Origin: Methylobacterium sp. 17Sr1-1
GTDB taxonomy: Bacteria; Pseudomonadota; Alphaproteobacteria; Rhizobiales; Beijerinckiaceae
NCBI RefSeq assembly: GCF_003173775.1
Contig: NZ_CP029552.1
Location: 6,159,001 to 6,223,000, forward strand
Length of the DNA: 64,000 bases
Reading direction: 5' to 3'
The notes below the pieces were generated by a model. That model saw only the letters and a program-made list of their open reading frames with translations. It was not told the DNA's origin and made no database searches. Positions 18,380 through 26,116 of the stretch are shown here, piece after piece (within the stretch, counting starts at the first letter, position 1; the number at the start of each line of letters is the position of its first letter). A program made the translations under genes and the position numbers.

Positions 18380-19569
18380 CGAGCGAGCCCACCCATTCGC
18401 AGGACCTGATCTCCTTGCAGGACTTGATCTCCCTGCAGGACTTGGTCGCCTGGCGGCGCGACCTCCACGCCCATCCCGAATTCGGCTTCGAGGAGCGGCG
18501 CACCGCCGCCTTCGTGGCGGCGAAGCTGCGGGAGTTCGGCCTCGACGAGGTCGCCGAGGGTGTCGGCGGCACCGGGATCGTCGGCACCCTCCGGCGCGGC
18601 CGAGGCCAACGATCGATCGCGCTGCGCGCCGACATGGACGCCTTGCGCATCCCCGAGCACGGCACCCATCCCCACCGCTCGCGCAACCCCGGCACCATGC
18701 ATGCCTGCGGCCATGACGGCCACACGGCGATGCTGCTCGGCGCCGCTCGGATTCTCGCCACCGAGGGCGGCTTCGACGGAACGGTGCGCTTCCTGTTCCA
18801 GCCCGCCGAGGAATGGGGCCGCGGCGCCCTCGCGATGCTCGACGACGGGCTGATGGAGCGCTTCCCCTTCGAGGAGATCCACGGCCTCCACAACTTGCCG
18901 GGTCTGGGTCTGGGCCGGCTCGAGACCCGCCCCGGCCCGGTCATGTCGGCGGAGGACAATTTCGAGATCGTCCTCACCGGCGTCGGCGGCCACGCCGCCC
19001 GGCCGCATACGGGCAGCGAGGTCCTGGTCGCCGCCTGCGCCACCGTGATGAGCCTGCAGACGATCGTGTCGCGCCGCCTCGATCCGACCGAGGTCGGGGT
19101 GGTCTCGGTGACGGAGCTGATCACCGACGGCACCCGCAACGCCCTGCCGGGCCGGGCGCGCATCCTCGGCGACGCGCGCAGCTTCCGGCCCGAGGTCAGC
19201 GCCGAGATCGAGCGGCAGATGCGGGCGATCGCGGAGGGCACCGCCCGCGCCTACGGCGTGACGGCGGACGTCGCCTACACCCGCGAGTTCGTGCCGCTCC
19301 TGAACGACCCTGCCCTCACCGAGGAGGCGCTCGCCGCCGCAGCAGGCGCGCTCGGGGCGGACGCGGTCGCCGTCGCGCGGGCGCCGATGACCGGATCGGA
19401 GGATTTCGCCCGCTTCCTCGCCCACGTGCCGGGCTGCTTCGTCTTCCTAGGCAACGGCGAGGGCTCGGCACCGCTTCACAACCCGACCTACGATTTCGAC
19501 GATGACGCCCTGCCCCACGGCGTCGCCTACCACGTCGCCCTGGTGCGCCGGCGCCTGCCGATCTCCTAA
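18376..19569 (+). CDS. M20 family amidohydrolase (hippurate hydrolase-like)
   Basis: 397 residues. Metal-binding motifs MHACGHDGH and FQPAEEWGRGA are present, with the dimerisation-domain GVGGHAARPH and a late TGSEDFARF. This is the aminoacylase/hippurate hydrolase branch of peptidase family M20, which cleaves N-acyl amino acids with a dinuclear metal centre. It is coupled to the dpaL-like gene. Its start region contains a short tandem duplication (QDLISL twice, then QDLVA; 18400-18450), an 18-bp repeat. The natural substrate is unknown; release of an amino acid for the lyase is plausible. Confidence 0.82.
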   Translation: MTSEPTHSQDLISLQDLISLQDLVAWRRDLHAHPEFGFEERRTAAFVAAKLREFGLDEVAEGVGGTGIVGTLRRGRGQRSIALRADMDALRIPEHGTHPHRSRNPGTMHACGHDGHTAMLLGAARILATEGGFDGTVRFLFQPAEEWGRGALAMLDDGLMERFPFEEIHGLHNLPGLGLGRLETRPGPVMSAEDNFEIVLTGVGGHAARPHTGSEVLVAACATVMSLQTIVSRRLDPTEVGVVSVTELITDGTRNALPGRARILGDARSFRPEVSAEIERQMRAIAEGTARAYGVTADVAYTREFVPLLNDPALTEEALAAAAGALGADAVAVARAPMTGSEDFARFLAHVPGCFVFLGNGEGSAPLHNPTYDFDDDALPHGVAYHVALVRRRLPIS

Positions 19570-19578
19570 GAACCTCTC

Positions 19579-19812
19579 TTATCCCTCTACGATCTGAACG
19601 GCCCGCCGTCGCCGGCGCCAAGTTGTCGGCGGCGGCGCGGCCTCGTGGACCTGGGCGAGTGTTTCGAGCCATGTCGCAAGGGCAGCCGGGATCTCGCCGT
19701 CACCCGACGCCCACCGGCGCACCATGCGCTCGTCGCAGTCCAGAGCCTCAGCCAGGCCCCGCTGTGACCAGCGGAGCAAGGCGAGGATTTCGCGCAGGCG
19801 GTCGGTCGTCAC
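19579..19812 (-). CDS. Small helix-turn-helix protein
   Basis: 77 residues from the GTG at 19812, which overlaps the upstream stop (GTGA). The sequence LREILALLRWSQRGLAEALDCDERMVRRWASGDGEIPAALATWLETLA is a Cro/C1-type helix-turn-helix of about 50 residues followed by a basic tail (TTWRRRRR). It likely binds DNA; role unknown. It is the second gene of a two-gene set with a membrane-anchored coiled-coil protein. Confidence 0.6.
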   Translation of the reverse strand: MTTDRLREILALLRWSQRGLAEALDCDERMVRRWASGDGEIPAALATWLETLAQVHEAAPPPTTWRRRRRAVQIVEG

Positions 19813-20045
19813 GCCAGCAGCTTGATGAAGGCGGCGCCGGCCCCGAAGAACGCGGCGCCGGCTGCCATGCTGGCAACGACGATCTGCCACGGAGCAAGGG
19901 CGCGGTCACGCTCGAACTTGGCGGCCTCGGCACTCAATTTGCGCTGTTCGGCCGCGAACTTGTCGGTTTCGACCTGGGCGCGGCGGATGCGGGCGATCTG
20001 CTCTTCGAGGTCGAGGTTGCTGCCGGGAGAGGACGTGGCGGCCAT
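19809..20045 (-). CDS. Small coiled-coil membrane protein of unknown function
   Basis: 78 residues. A charged amphipathic stretch (LEEQIARIRRAQVETDKFAAEQRKLSAEAAKFERDRA, about residues 13-49) predicts a coiled coil. It is followed by one hydrophobic segment near the C terminus (IVVASMAAGAAFFGAGAAFI). I do not recognise a family. It is translationally coupled to the helix-turn-helix gene downstream, so the pair may be a small regulatory or defence-like unit; this is speculative. Confidence 0.55.
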   Translation of the reverse strand: MAATSSPGSNLDLEEQIARIRRAQVETDKFAAEQRKLSAEAAKFERDRALAPWQIVVASMAAGAAFFGAGAAFIKLLA

Positions 20046-20342
20046 CAGGGAAGTCCCTTGGTTCGAGCTGGGGATCTCCCTCAGCTACATCCGCAATATG
20101 CGAATCGAGCAACTGTCGTCAAGAACTCGCGAGCGTATAACTGGCCTATACAATTGATATGAAATCCGGCGACTGCATTTGAAAATGGGATAATATAATT
20201 GAATAATCTGATTCTTTGCCATAAATATCATACATTACGTCGAGCATAATTTGACATCCAGAACCGGTTGCGACGAACAGGGGCGGCTGATCCGCCTCAA
20301 GGCCATCGACGAATCCGCTCCATGCAACAGGCCCTCGGGCCG
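20046..20342. other. AT-rich intergenic stretch with no supported gene
   Basis: From about 20090 to 20255 the sequence is much richer in A and T than its surroundings. A short minus-strand reading frame ends at 20146 with MYDIYGKESDYSIILSHFQM, but it is joined to an unrelated GC-rich frame and has no start context. It looks like a relic or foreign insert and may contain the promoter for the leftward small genes. Nothing else is recognisable. Confidence 0.4.
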
Positions 20343-21122
20343 TCACGTTCCGCCGCCCGCCGGAAACGTCCGGGTGAACACCCGCCCCTCGGTGTCCTTG
20401 GCCGCCACCGTCACCGGCTCGGAATGGCCGGTGAAGGAGAAGCGGAAGGTCGGGTCCTCGCTGATCGAGATGCCGCCGGTCATCGAGAAGAGCGGCGTCT
20501 CGCCCTGGCGCACGGTGAGGGATTCGACGAACCAGGCCGGGGTGTAGAGCCGGGTCACCTGGTCCATCTGCAGGCCGGAATAGTTCGGGTGGCGGACCTG
20601 CACCTGGGCCTCGCCGCGCTCCGCGAAGGCGCGGAAGCGCATCTCGCCGAGATGGGCCTTGGCCTCGGCCGGGTCCTTGACCGCCGGCGCCGAGCAGCCG
20701 CCCGCCGCCTTGACGTAGGCCCTGGTCATGTAGAGCCCGCCCTCCTCGGTCTCGGCGATGGCGCGGACATAGGAGTAGGAATTCACCCGGATGCGGGTGG
20801 AGAGGTCGAAGCGGCGCTGTCCTTGCGCGAACCGGATCGTACCGACCACCGGCGAGGGGTTCTCGTCCACCACCAGGGTCAGGCTCTTCACCCGGCGGGG
20901 GTCGCCCTCGGGCAGCGCGATCCGCAGGGTCACCGGCACGAGGGCGGCGTCCTCGGCGCGCTTGGGCGCCTCCAGGCTCACGAGCCCGGCTCCGTCCCGG
21001 ATCGGGCGCTCGCCGAGGATCGAGGGGCGCAGCTCGGTCCAGGTGGTCTCGGGCCGCTCGTCCTGCGCTGCGGCCGGCCCGGCCAGCATCGCCGCGACGC
21101 TCAAGGCCGCCAGCACTCTCAT
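20343..21122 (-). CDS. Quinoprotein dehydrogenase-associated SoxYZ-like carrier
   Basis: 259 residues with a Sec-type signal peptide (MRVLAALSVAAMLAGPAAA). The first part is SoxY-like and ends in a GGC motif at Cys143 (KAAGGCSAP); the second part, from about residue 155, is SoxZ-like (VRHPNYSGLQMDQVT). Fused SoxYZ proteins of this kind are known to occur with PQQ dehydrogenases, and this one is encoded about 5 kb from xoxF. The thiol of Cys143 could carry an intermediate or relay electrons in the periplasm; the function in methanol oxidation is not established. Confidence 0.8.
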   Translation of the reverse strand: MRVLAALSVAAMLAGPAAAQDERPETTWTELRPSILGERPIRDGAGLVSLEAPKRAEDAALVPVTLRIALPEGDPRRVKSLTLVVDENPSPVVGTIRFAQGQRRFDLSTRIRVNSYSYVRAIAETEEGGLYMTRAYVKAAGGCSAPAVKDPAEAKAHLGEMRFRAFAERGEAQVQVRHPNYSGLQMDQVTRLYTPAWFVESLTVRQGETPLFSMTGGISISEDPTFRFSFTGHSEPVTVAAKDTEGRVFTRTFPAGGGT

Positions 21123-21321
21123 GACGTTCTCCCGGATGCGGGCCCCGACGGACCTCTCTGGTTCGACCAATGTAGAGGACGGGCGCGCCCCGCACCAGGG
21201 TAAGTCCCTGAAGGGGCGCGGTTTCGCGCCTCCTCTCGCCGGACCGTGATCGGCGGGGTGCCGTTGCGCGCCGGCGCCTGCCGGCCTATCCCGGGGCAGT
21301 CGCCTCGAGGATCCTCCGCCC

Positions 21322-22158
21322 GTGTCTGCACTCGCCGCCCTGCTGCCGGATCTCGGCCGCCGCACCCTGGTGATGGGCATCCTGAACGTCACGCCCGATT
21401 CGTTCTCGGATGGCGGCCGCTTCCAGGATCTCGACGCGGCGCGGGATCAATCGACCCGCCTGGTCGAGGAAGGCGCGGCGCTCCTCGACATCGGCGGGGA
21501 ATCGACCCGTCCCGGCCACGTGCCGGTCTCGGCCGAGGAGGAGCAGGCCCGCGTGCTGCCGGCGATCCGGATGCTGAGCCCCGCCCTCCCCGTCCCGATC
21601 TCGATCGACACCTACAAGGCCTCGACCGCCGAGGTGGCCCTGAAAGCGGGAGCCCGCATCGTCAACGACGTCTGGGGCCTGCAGCGCGAGCCGGAGATCG
21701 CGCAGGTCGCGGCCCATCACGGCGCCCCGGTCGTCGTGATGCACAACCGCGAGACCATCGATCCGAGCCTCGACATCGTGGACGAGATGCGAGCCTTCTT
21801 CGAGCGCTCGCTCACCATCGCCCGCCGGGCCGGCATTCCCGACCACGACATCGTGCTCGATCCCGGTATCGGCTTCGGTAAGAGCTGGGAGCAGCACCTG
21901 GAGGCGCTGCGGCGCCTGCCCGAACTGAAGGCGCTCGGCTTCCCGCTCCTCGTCGGCGTATCGCGCAAGTCGGTGCTCGGGCGCATCCACAACGCCGCGA
22001 CCGCGCCGGCCGAGCGGCTGTTCGGCTCGATCGCCGCCCACGTCGCCGCGGCGTCGCTCGGGGCCGACATCGTGCGGGTGCACGACGTGCGCCCCCATGT
22101 CGAGGCCTGCCAGGTGGTCGACGCGATCACCCGCCCCGCCTCCCGCGCCGGAGCCTGA
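21322..22158 (+). CDS. folP: Dihydropteroate synthase
   Basis: 278 residues from a GTG start. Family motifs are clear: NVTPDSFSDGG, DIGGESTRPG, ISIDTYKASTAE, ARIVNDVWG and GVSRKS. The enzyme joins 4-aminobenzoate to hydroxymethyl-dihydropterin pyrophosphate in folate synthesis. It heads a folP-folB-folK operon, with short spacing and overlaps. It is divergent from the SoxYZ-like gene. In methylotrophs, folate and tetrahydromethanopterin C1 carriers make folate synthesis important, but the location may be coincidental. Confidence 0.93.
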   Translation: MSALAALLPDLGRRTLVMGILNVTPDSFSDGGRFQDLDAARDQSTRLVEEGAALLDIGGESTRPGHVPVSAEEEQARVLPAIRMLSPALPVPISIDTYKASTAEVALKAGARIVNDVWGLQREPEIAQVAAHHGAPVVVMHNRETIDPSLDIVDEMRAFFERSLTIARRAGIPDHDIVLDPGIGFGKSWEQHLEALRRLPELKALGFPLLVGVSRKSVLGRIHNAATAPAERLFGSIAAHVAAASLGADIVRVHDVRPHVEACQVVDAITRPASRAGA

Positions 22159-22163
22159 ACCCG

Positions 22164-22529
22164 GTGGACCGCATCCTGATCCACCGCCTCGCGGTGTTCG
22201 CCCGCCACGGCGTGCTGCCGGAGGAGGAGGTGCTGGGCCAGCGCTTCTACCTCTCGCTGGAGGCCGGCCTCGACCTGCGCGACGCCGGCACCCGCGACGA
22301 CATCGGCGCCACGGTGAGCTACGCCGACCTCGCCGGCCTCGCCCACCGCATCGCCACCGAGCGCCGCTTCCGGCTGATCGAGGCCCTGGCCGAGACGATC
22401 GCGCAGGAAGCGCTCGCCGCCTTTCCGGCGATCGAGAGCCTGACCGTGCGGATCGACAAGCCCGGCGCGCCGGTGCCGCTGGTGCTCGACGGCGTCGCGG
22501 TCGAGATCACGAGGACGCGCCGTGACTGA
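22164..22529 (+). CDS. folB: Dihydroneopterin aldolase
   Basis: 121 residues from GTG at 22164. The start VDRILIHRLAVFARHGVLPEEEVLGQRF and the later ATVSYADLAGLAHRI are FolB signatures. It cleaves dihydroneopterin to hydroxymethyl-dihydropterin and glycolaldehyde. It begins five bases after folP and its end overlaps folK by eight bases. Confidence 0.92.
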   Translation: MDRILIHRLAVFARHGVLPEEEVLGQRFYLSLEAGLDLRDAGTRDDIGATVSYADLAGLAHRIATERRFRLIEALAETIAQEALAAFPAIESLTVRIDKPGAPVPLVLDGVAVEITRTRRD

Positions 22530-23007
22530 GGCCTATCTCGGGCTCGGCAGCAATCTCGGCGACAAGGCCGCCATGCTCGACGCCGCGGTCGCGGCCCTCG
22601 CGGCCACGCCCGGCCTCGCGGTGACGGCCCGCTCGAGGAACTATCGCACCCCGCCCTGGGGCGACACCGACCAGGACTGGTTCCTCAACGCGGCCATCGG
22701 CATCGAGACGACGCTGTCGCCTCACGCGCTGCTGGAAACCTGCCTCTCCGCCGAGACCCACCTCGGCCGGGTGCGCGAGCGCCGCTGGGGCCCGCGGGTC
22801 ATCGACATCGATGTGCTGCACTATGCCGGCGCCACGGTCTCCGACGCGCGCCTGGTGCTGCCCCACCGCTTCCTGCGCGAGCGCGCCTTCGTGCTGGTGC
22901 CGCTCGCCGAGATCGCGCCGGACCTGGTGATCGGCGGGGAGACGGTGGCGCAGGCGCTGGCGCGGCTGGATCGGAGCGGGATCGAGCCGGTGGAGGCGGG
23001 TGGCTGA
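22522..23007 (+). CDS. folK: 2-amino-4-hydroxy-6-hydroxymethyldihydropteridine pyrophosphokinase
   Basis: 161 residues, GTG start at 22522. It begins TEAYLGLGSNLGDK and contains RNYRTPPWGDTDQDWFLN and WGPRVIDIDVL, which are the HPPK substrate and ATP/Mg motifs. It supplies the pyrophosphorylated pterin used by FolP. Last gene of the folate operon. Confidence 0.93.
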   Translation: MTEAYLGLGSNLGDKAAMLDAAVAALAATPGLAVTARSRNYRTPPWGDTDQDWFLNAAIGIETTLSPHALLETCLSAETHLGRVRERRWGPRVIDIDVLHYAGATVSDARLVLPHRFLRERAFVLVPLAEIAPDLVIGGETVAQALARLDRSGIEPVEAGG

Positions 23008-23085
23008 GGGCGCTCGCCCGCGGCGCCGTCACGGCGACCCTCCCCCGCGCCCCATGCCGGAACCGGCGGTCCTCACGGCCTCCGC

Positions 23086-23125
23086 GTCATCCCGGGTTCT
23101 CGGCTGCGCCGCGCCACGGGATGAC
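23086..23125. repeat. REP-type palindrome
   Basis: GTCATCCCG at 23086-23094 and CGGGATGAC at 23117-23125 are inverted copies flanking a GC-rich middle. It sits in the gap between folK and the SDR gene and resembles the units at 13536-13679. Confidence 0.5.
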
Positions 23126-23182
23126 ATCGAGGGTTTATGAGGACCACCGGTCCGAAGCCGCACCGCCGGTTGGGCCGCGCCC

Positions 23183-23899
23183 CTACACCGACCGCGTGAT
23201 CCCCCCATCCACCCGCAAATTCTGCCCGGTGATGTACCCCGCGCCCTCCGAGGCCAGAAAGGAGACCACCGCCGCGATCTCGTCCTCGCGGCCGTAGCGG
23301 CCCATCGGGATGCGGTCGCGGATGCCCGGCTTCTCCGGCAGGCTGTCGATGAAGCCCGGCAGGATGTTGTTCATCCTGACGTTGTCGGCGGCGTAGCGGT
23401 CGGAGAAGAGCTTGGTGAAGGCGGCGAGTCCCGAGCGGAAGACGCCGGAGGTCGGGAAGGCCTGCTCGGGCTCGAAGGCCGCGAAGGTCGAGATGTTGAT
23501 GATCGTGCCGCCGCCCTGGCGCTGCATGATCGGCGTGACGAGGCGCGTCGGCCGCACCACGTTGAGGAAGTAGACCTCCATCCCGCGGGTCCAGTCCTCG
23601 TCGGTGAGGTCGAGGAGCGGGCCCTTGGGGCCGTGGCCGGCGCTGTTGACGAGCACGTCCACCCGCCCCCAGCGCTCCATCGTCCGGTCGACGAGGCGGG
23701 CGAGATCGTCCGGCGACCGGTTCGAGCCCGTCACCCCGAGCCCGCCGAGGGATTCCGCCAGGGCCTCGCCCTTGCCCGACGACGACAGGATCGCGATCCG
23801 GAAGCCGTCCGCCGCCAGCTTGCGGGCGGCCGCGGCCCCCATGCCGCTGCCGCCGGCGGTGACGATGGCGACGCGCTCCCCGCTCGTCTCTCGGCTCAT
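23183..23899 (-). CDS. SDR-family protein with degenerate active site
   Basis: 238 residues. The Rossmann glycine motif TAGGSGMG (residues 14-21) and NSAGHG (85-90) identify a classical short-chain dehydrogenase/reductase. In the usual YxxxK position the sequence reads Ser151-Gly-Val-Phe-Arg155, so both catalytic Tyr and Lys appear replaced. It may still bind NAD(P) or act as a non-classical reductase. It is encoded immediately downstream of the xoxJ-CXXCW genes on the same strand, 52 bases away, so it may be cotranscribed. Substrate unknown. Confidence 0.75.
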   Translation of the reverse strand: MSRETSGERVAIVTAGGSGMGAAAARKLAADGFRIAILSSSGKGEALAESLGGLGVTGSNRSPDDLARLVDRTMERWGRVDVLVNSAGHGPKGPLLDLTDEDWTRGMEVYFLNVVRPTRLVTPIMQRQGGGTIINISTFAAFEPEQAFPTSGVFRSGLAAFTKLFSDRYAADNVRMNNILPGFIDSLPEKPGIRDRIPMGRYGREDEIAAVVSFLASEGAGYITGQNLRVDGGITRSV

Positions 23900-23951
23900 G
23901 CTGTGTCTCCCGATTCGGAAACGTCCTGCATGCCATGCCGGGGCCCCTGCG

Positions 23952-24485
23952 TCACGGCGCCGCCGGGCTCGCCCGCTCCAGCGGCAGGCCGGCCTCCCCC
24001 CAGCCGTCGGTCCCGTCCGGGTACCAGTGCACGTGCCGGTAGCCCAGGGCGAGCGCGCGCTTCGCGGCGTTCCACGACATCCAGCAGTTGCGCTGGCAGA
24101 ACAGCACCACGGGCTTGTCGACGCTGCCTTCCGTCGCTGCCGAGAGGCCGCTGCGAAAATACTGCTCTGTCTGCGGCGCCAGTTCGCCGAAGCCGGTATT
24201 GGGCAGCCAGTGGGCGTGCGGGATGCTGTCGTGGGGCGCATCGCGCCAGATCGTACCGGGCGGCAGGGTGGTGGGCCGGGGTGGGCGCGGCAGCACGTCG
24301 ATGAAGGCGGCGCCCGCCCGCCACAATCGCTCGGCCTCCGGCGTGGTGAGGGTCGTCGCACCGCGCAGGGCGGCGGGCGTCGGGCTGCGGTAATCCTCCT
24401 GGCGGTAGCCGTCGGGCTCGGGCGGCGCCGCCCGTGCCATGGTCGCGGCCAGGATCAGGATCGCGACCGCGAGCCCCCGCCTCAC
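23952..24485 (-). CDS. PQQ-dependent catabolism-associated CXXCW-motif (rhodanese-like) protein
   Basis: 177 residues from a GTG start that overlaps the xoxJ stop (GTGA). A signal peptide (VRRGLAVAILILAATMARA) is followed by a rhodanese-like fold with FCQRNCWMSWNAAKRAL, the Cys/Cys-Trp motif of the family named for association with PQQ-dependent catabolism. It is periplasmic and probably involved in thiol handling linked to PQQ or cytochrome proteins. Role inferred from family and from coupling with xoxJ. Confidence 0.83.
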   Translation of the reverse strand: MRRGLAVAILILAATMARAAPPEPDGYRQEDYRSPTPAALRGATTLTTPEAERLWRAGAAFIDVLPRPPRPTTLPPGTIWRDAPHDSIPHAHWLPNTGFGELAPQTEQYFRSGLSAATEGSVDKPVVLFCQRNCWMSWNAAKRALALGYRHVHWYPDGTDGWGEAGLPLERASPAAP

Positions 24486-25351
24486 GGCTTCGGTTCCGCC
24501 GGCAGGAGCCGGTTCTCCTCCTCGTCGAGGAGCGGCACCGCGTAGTCGCGCAGAACAGCCTCGATCTCGGCCCGGCGCTTGCGGAGCGCGGTGTTGAGGA
24601 CCCGCTTCCACTCGTTCTCGCCGTGCCGCACTCCCATGGCGATGCGGTAGGCGAGCGGCGGCCGGTCGGGCTCGCGCAGAAGCGGCACCACGTCGAGGCC
24701 GCCGGCCTGGCGAGCGAGCCAGCCGGCGGCAGGCCCCCACAAAACGGCCGCGTCGAGCTTGCCCGAGGCGACGTCGGCGACGATCTCGGCCGACACGGTC
24801 TGGTGCTTGCGCGCCGGGTCGAACTGGTAGGGCGGATAGGGCTTCATCGTCGGCACGAGGCCGAGCGTGCCCATCCGGTCGACCGGGGGCGTACCGACGA
24901 TCACCCCGATCGCCTTCCCCTTGAGGCGGGCATCGTCGAGCCCGGTCAGGCCGTCGAAGCTCCCGCGCCGCGCCACCAGGACGTAGGCGGAGCGGTAATA
25001 GGGGTTGGTGTGCTGCACCAGCTCGCTGCCGAAGGCCGAGCCGATGATGACGTCGCACAGGCCGGTGCCGAGGGTGTTGCGCACGAAGCCCGGCCCCTGG
25101 GTGAGCCAGTAATAGCGCAGCTTCACCTTCAGCTCGTCGGCGACGATCGCCGCGATGCGGTTCTCGAACCCGTCGCCCGTGTTGTTGTCCTTGCGCTCGG
25201 AGGACGGGAGGCTGCCGGGATCGGCGCAGACCCGCAGCGCGTCGGGCGTGACGAGGTCCGGCAGCCCCTGCGCGCCCGCCGACCCCGCGAGGGCCGGCGC
25301 GAGGCCGGCCGCCAGGACGAAGGCCCGGAGACGATGTGCTGCGCGCGTCAT
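24482..25351 (-). CDS. xoxJ: Periplasmic binding protein XoxJ
   Basis: 289 residues with a Sec signal peptide (MTRAAHRLRAFVLAAGLAPALAGSAGA). The mature part is a type 2 periplasmic solute-binding fold (LRVCADPGSLPSSERKDNNTGDGFENRIA and later DVIIGSAFGSELVQHTNPYY). This is the MoxJ/XoxJ family, thought to help activate or load the quinoprotein methanol dehydrogenase. Its ATG overlaps the xoxG stop (TGATG). Confidence 0.88.
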   Translation of the reverse strand: MTRAAHRLRAFVLAAGLAPALAGSAGAQGLPDLVTPDALRVCADPGSLPSSERKDNNTGDGFENRIAAIVADELKVKLRYYWLTQGPGFVRNTLGTGLCDVIIGSAFGSELVQHTNPYYRSAYVLVARRGSFDGLTGLDDARLKGKAIGVIVGTPPVDRMGTLGLVPTMKPYPPYQFDPARKHQTVSAEIVADVASGKLDAAVLWGPAAGWLARQAGGLDVVPLLREPDRPPLAYRIAMGVRHGENEWKRVLNTALRKRRAEIEAVLRDYAVPLLDEEENRLLPAEPKP

Positions 25352-25962
25352 CAGCCGCCCAGGCACTCCTTCTCGCCCTTGCGCGCGGCCTCCGGCTTGT
25401 CCTCCTTGTCGCCCGGCCGCACCCGGCCCATCGCGCCGGCGGCCCGCGCCTTCAGGTAGACGTAGAGGTCGTCCATGTAGCAGGTGACGTTCTTGTTGTC
25501 GCCGAAGGCCGGCATCACCTTCTGGGTCGAGGCGTTGACGTCCTGCTTGCCGCCGACGACGATGCCGACGAACTCCTCGTAGGAGAGATACTTCAGCGAG
25601 TCCTTCAGCGCCGGGGCGTAGGTCGAGCCCATGCCGTCCGGGCCGTGGCAGACGTGGCACTCGGCGTGGTAGCGACGGTAACCGGAATAGCTGTACCAAT
25701 CGACCTTCTTGCCGTTGTCGGTCACGTGGAAGGTCGGGGCGCCGGCGGCGTCGAAGTACTTGCCGTCCTCCACCTTCACGGCGGCGTCCTTGGCGAGCAG
25801 CTTCTCGTCGGGCTCGGCGGTCTTGTCGTTGGGGTTGAGCTGGTTGGCCAGCGCCGGATCCGGTTTCTTGGCATCCTCAGCATGGACTGCAACCAGCGAG
25901 AGGGCTGCTAGGGCGAGGCCGGCCGCGAACGGCCGCAGAACAGCTTTGCTGAGGTCACGCAA
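25351..25962 (-). CDS. xoxG: Cytochrome c XoxG, electron acceptor of the XoxF methanol dehydrogenase
   Basis: About 203 residues from a TTG at 25962 that follows a GGGAGAAA ribosome site and gives a clean signal peptide (LSKAVLRPFAAGLALAALSLVAVHA). An ATG at 26031 in the same frame is the alternative start. A single heme motif CHVCH (about residues 102-106) and a probable distal Met in KVMPAFG (Met150) make it a monoheme class I cytochrome. XoxG takes electrons from PQQH2 of XoxF in the periplasm. It is 150 bases downstream of xoxF and coupled to xoxJ. Confidence 0.88.
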   Translation of the reverse strand: MRDLSKAVLRPFAAGLALAALSLVAVHAEDAKKPDPALANQLNPNDKTAEPDEKLLAKDAAVKVEDGKYFDAAGAPTFHVTDNGKKVDWYSYSGYRRYHAECHVCHGPDGMGSTYAPALKDSLKYLSYEEFVGIVVGGKQDVNASTQKVMPAFGDNKNVTCYMDDLYVYLKARAAGAMGRVRPGDKEDKPEAARKGEKECLGG

Positions 25963-26045
25963 CGGACGTTTCTCCCTGACAACTTTGGGTGGCTGGCGCA
26001 GGTGCCGCGATGCCACCGTCGTCAACGTCATCTAATCATGAGAGA

Positions 26046-26069
26046 GCCGGCGCGGAAACCCGCGCCGGC
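26046..26069 (-). terminator. Hairpin between xoxF and xoxG
   Basis: GCCGGCGCGG (26046-26055) and CCGCGCCGGC (26060-26069) form a perfect 10-bp stem with a 4-base loop. There is no T-run, so it may act as an attenuator or mRNA 3'-end stabiliser that lets xoxF be made in excess over xoxG-xoxJ. Confidence 0.55.
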
Positions 26070-26116
26070 CCGGACTTAGGTCTGAGATGCTATGGTCGCA
26101 ATCGGCTGACCGACCG

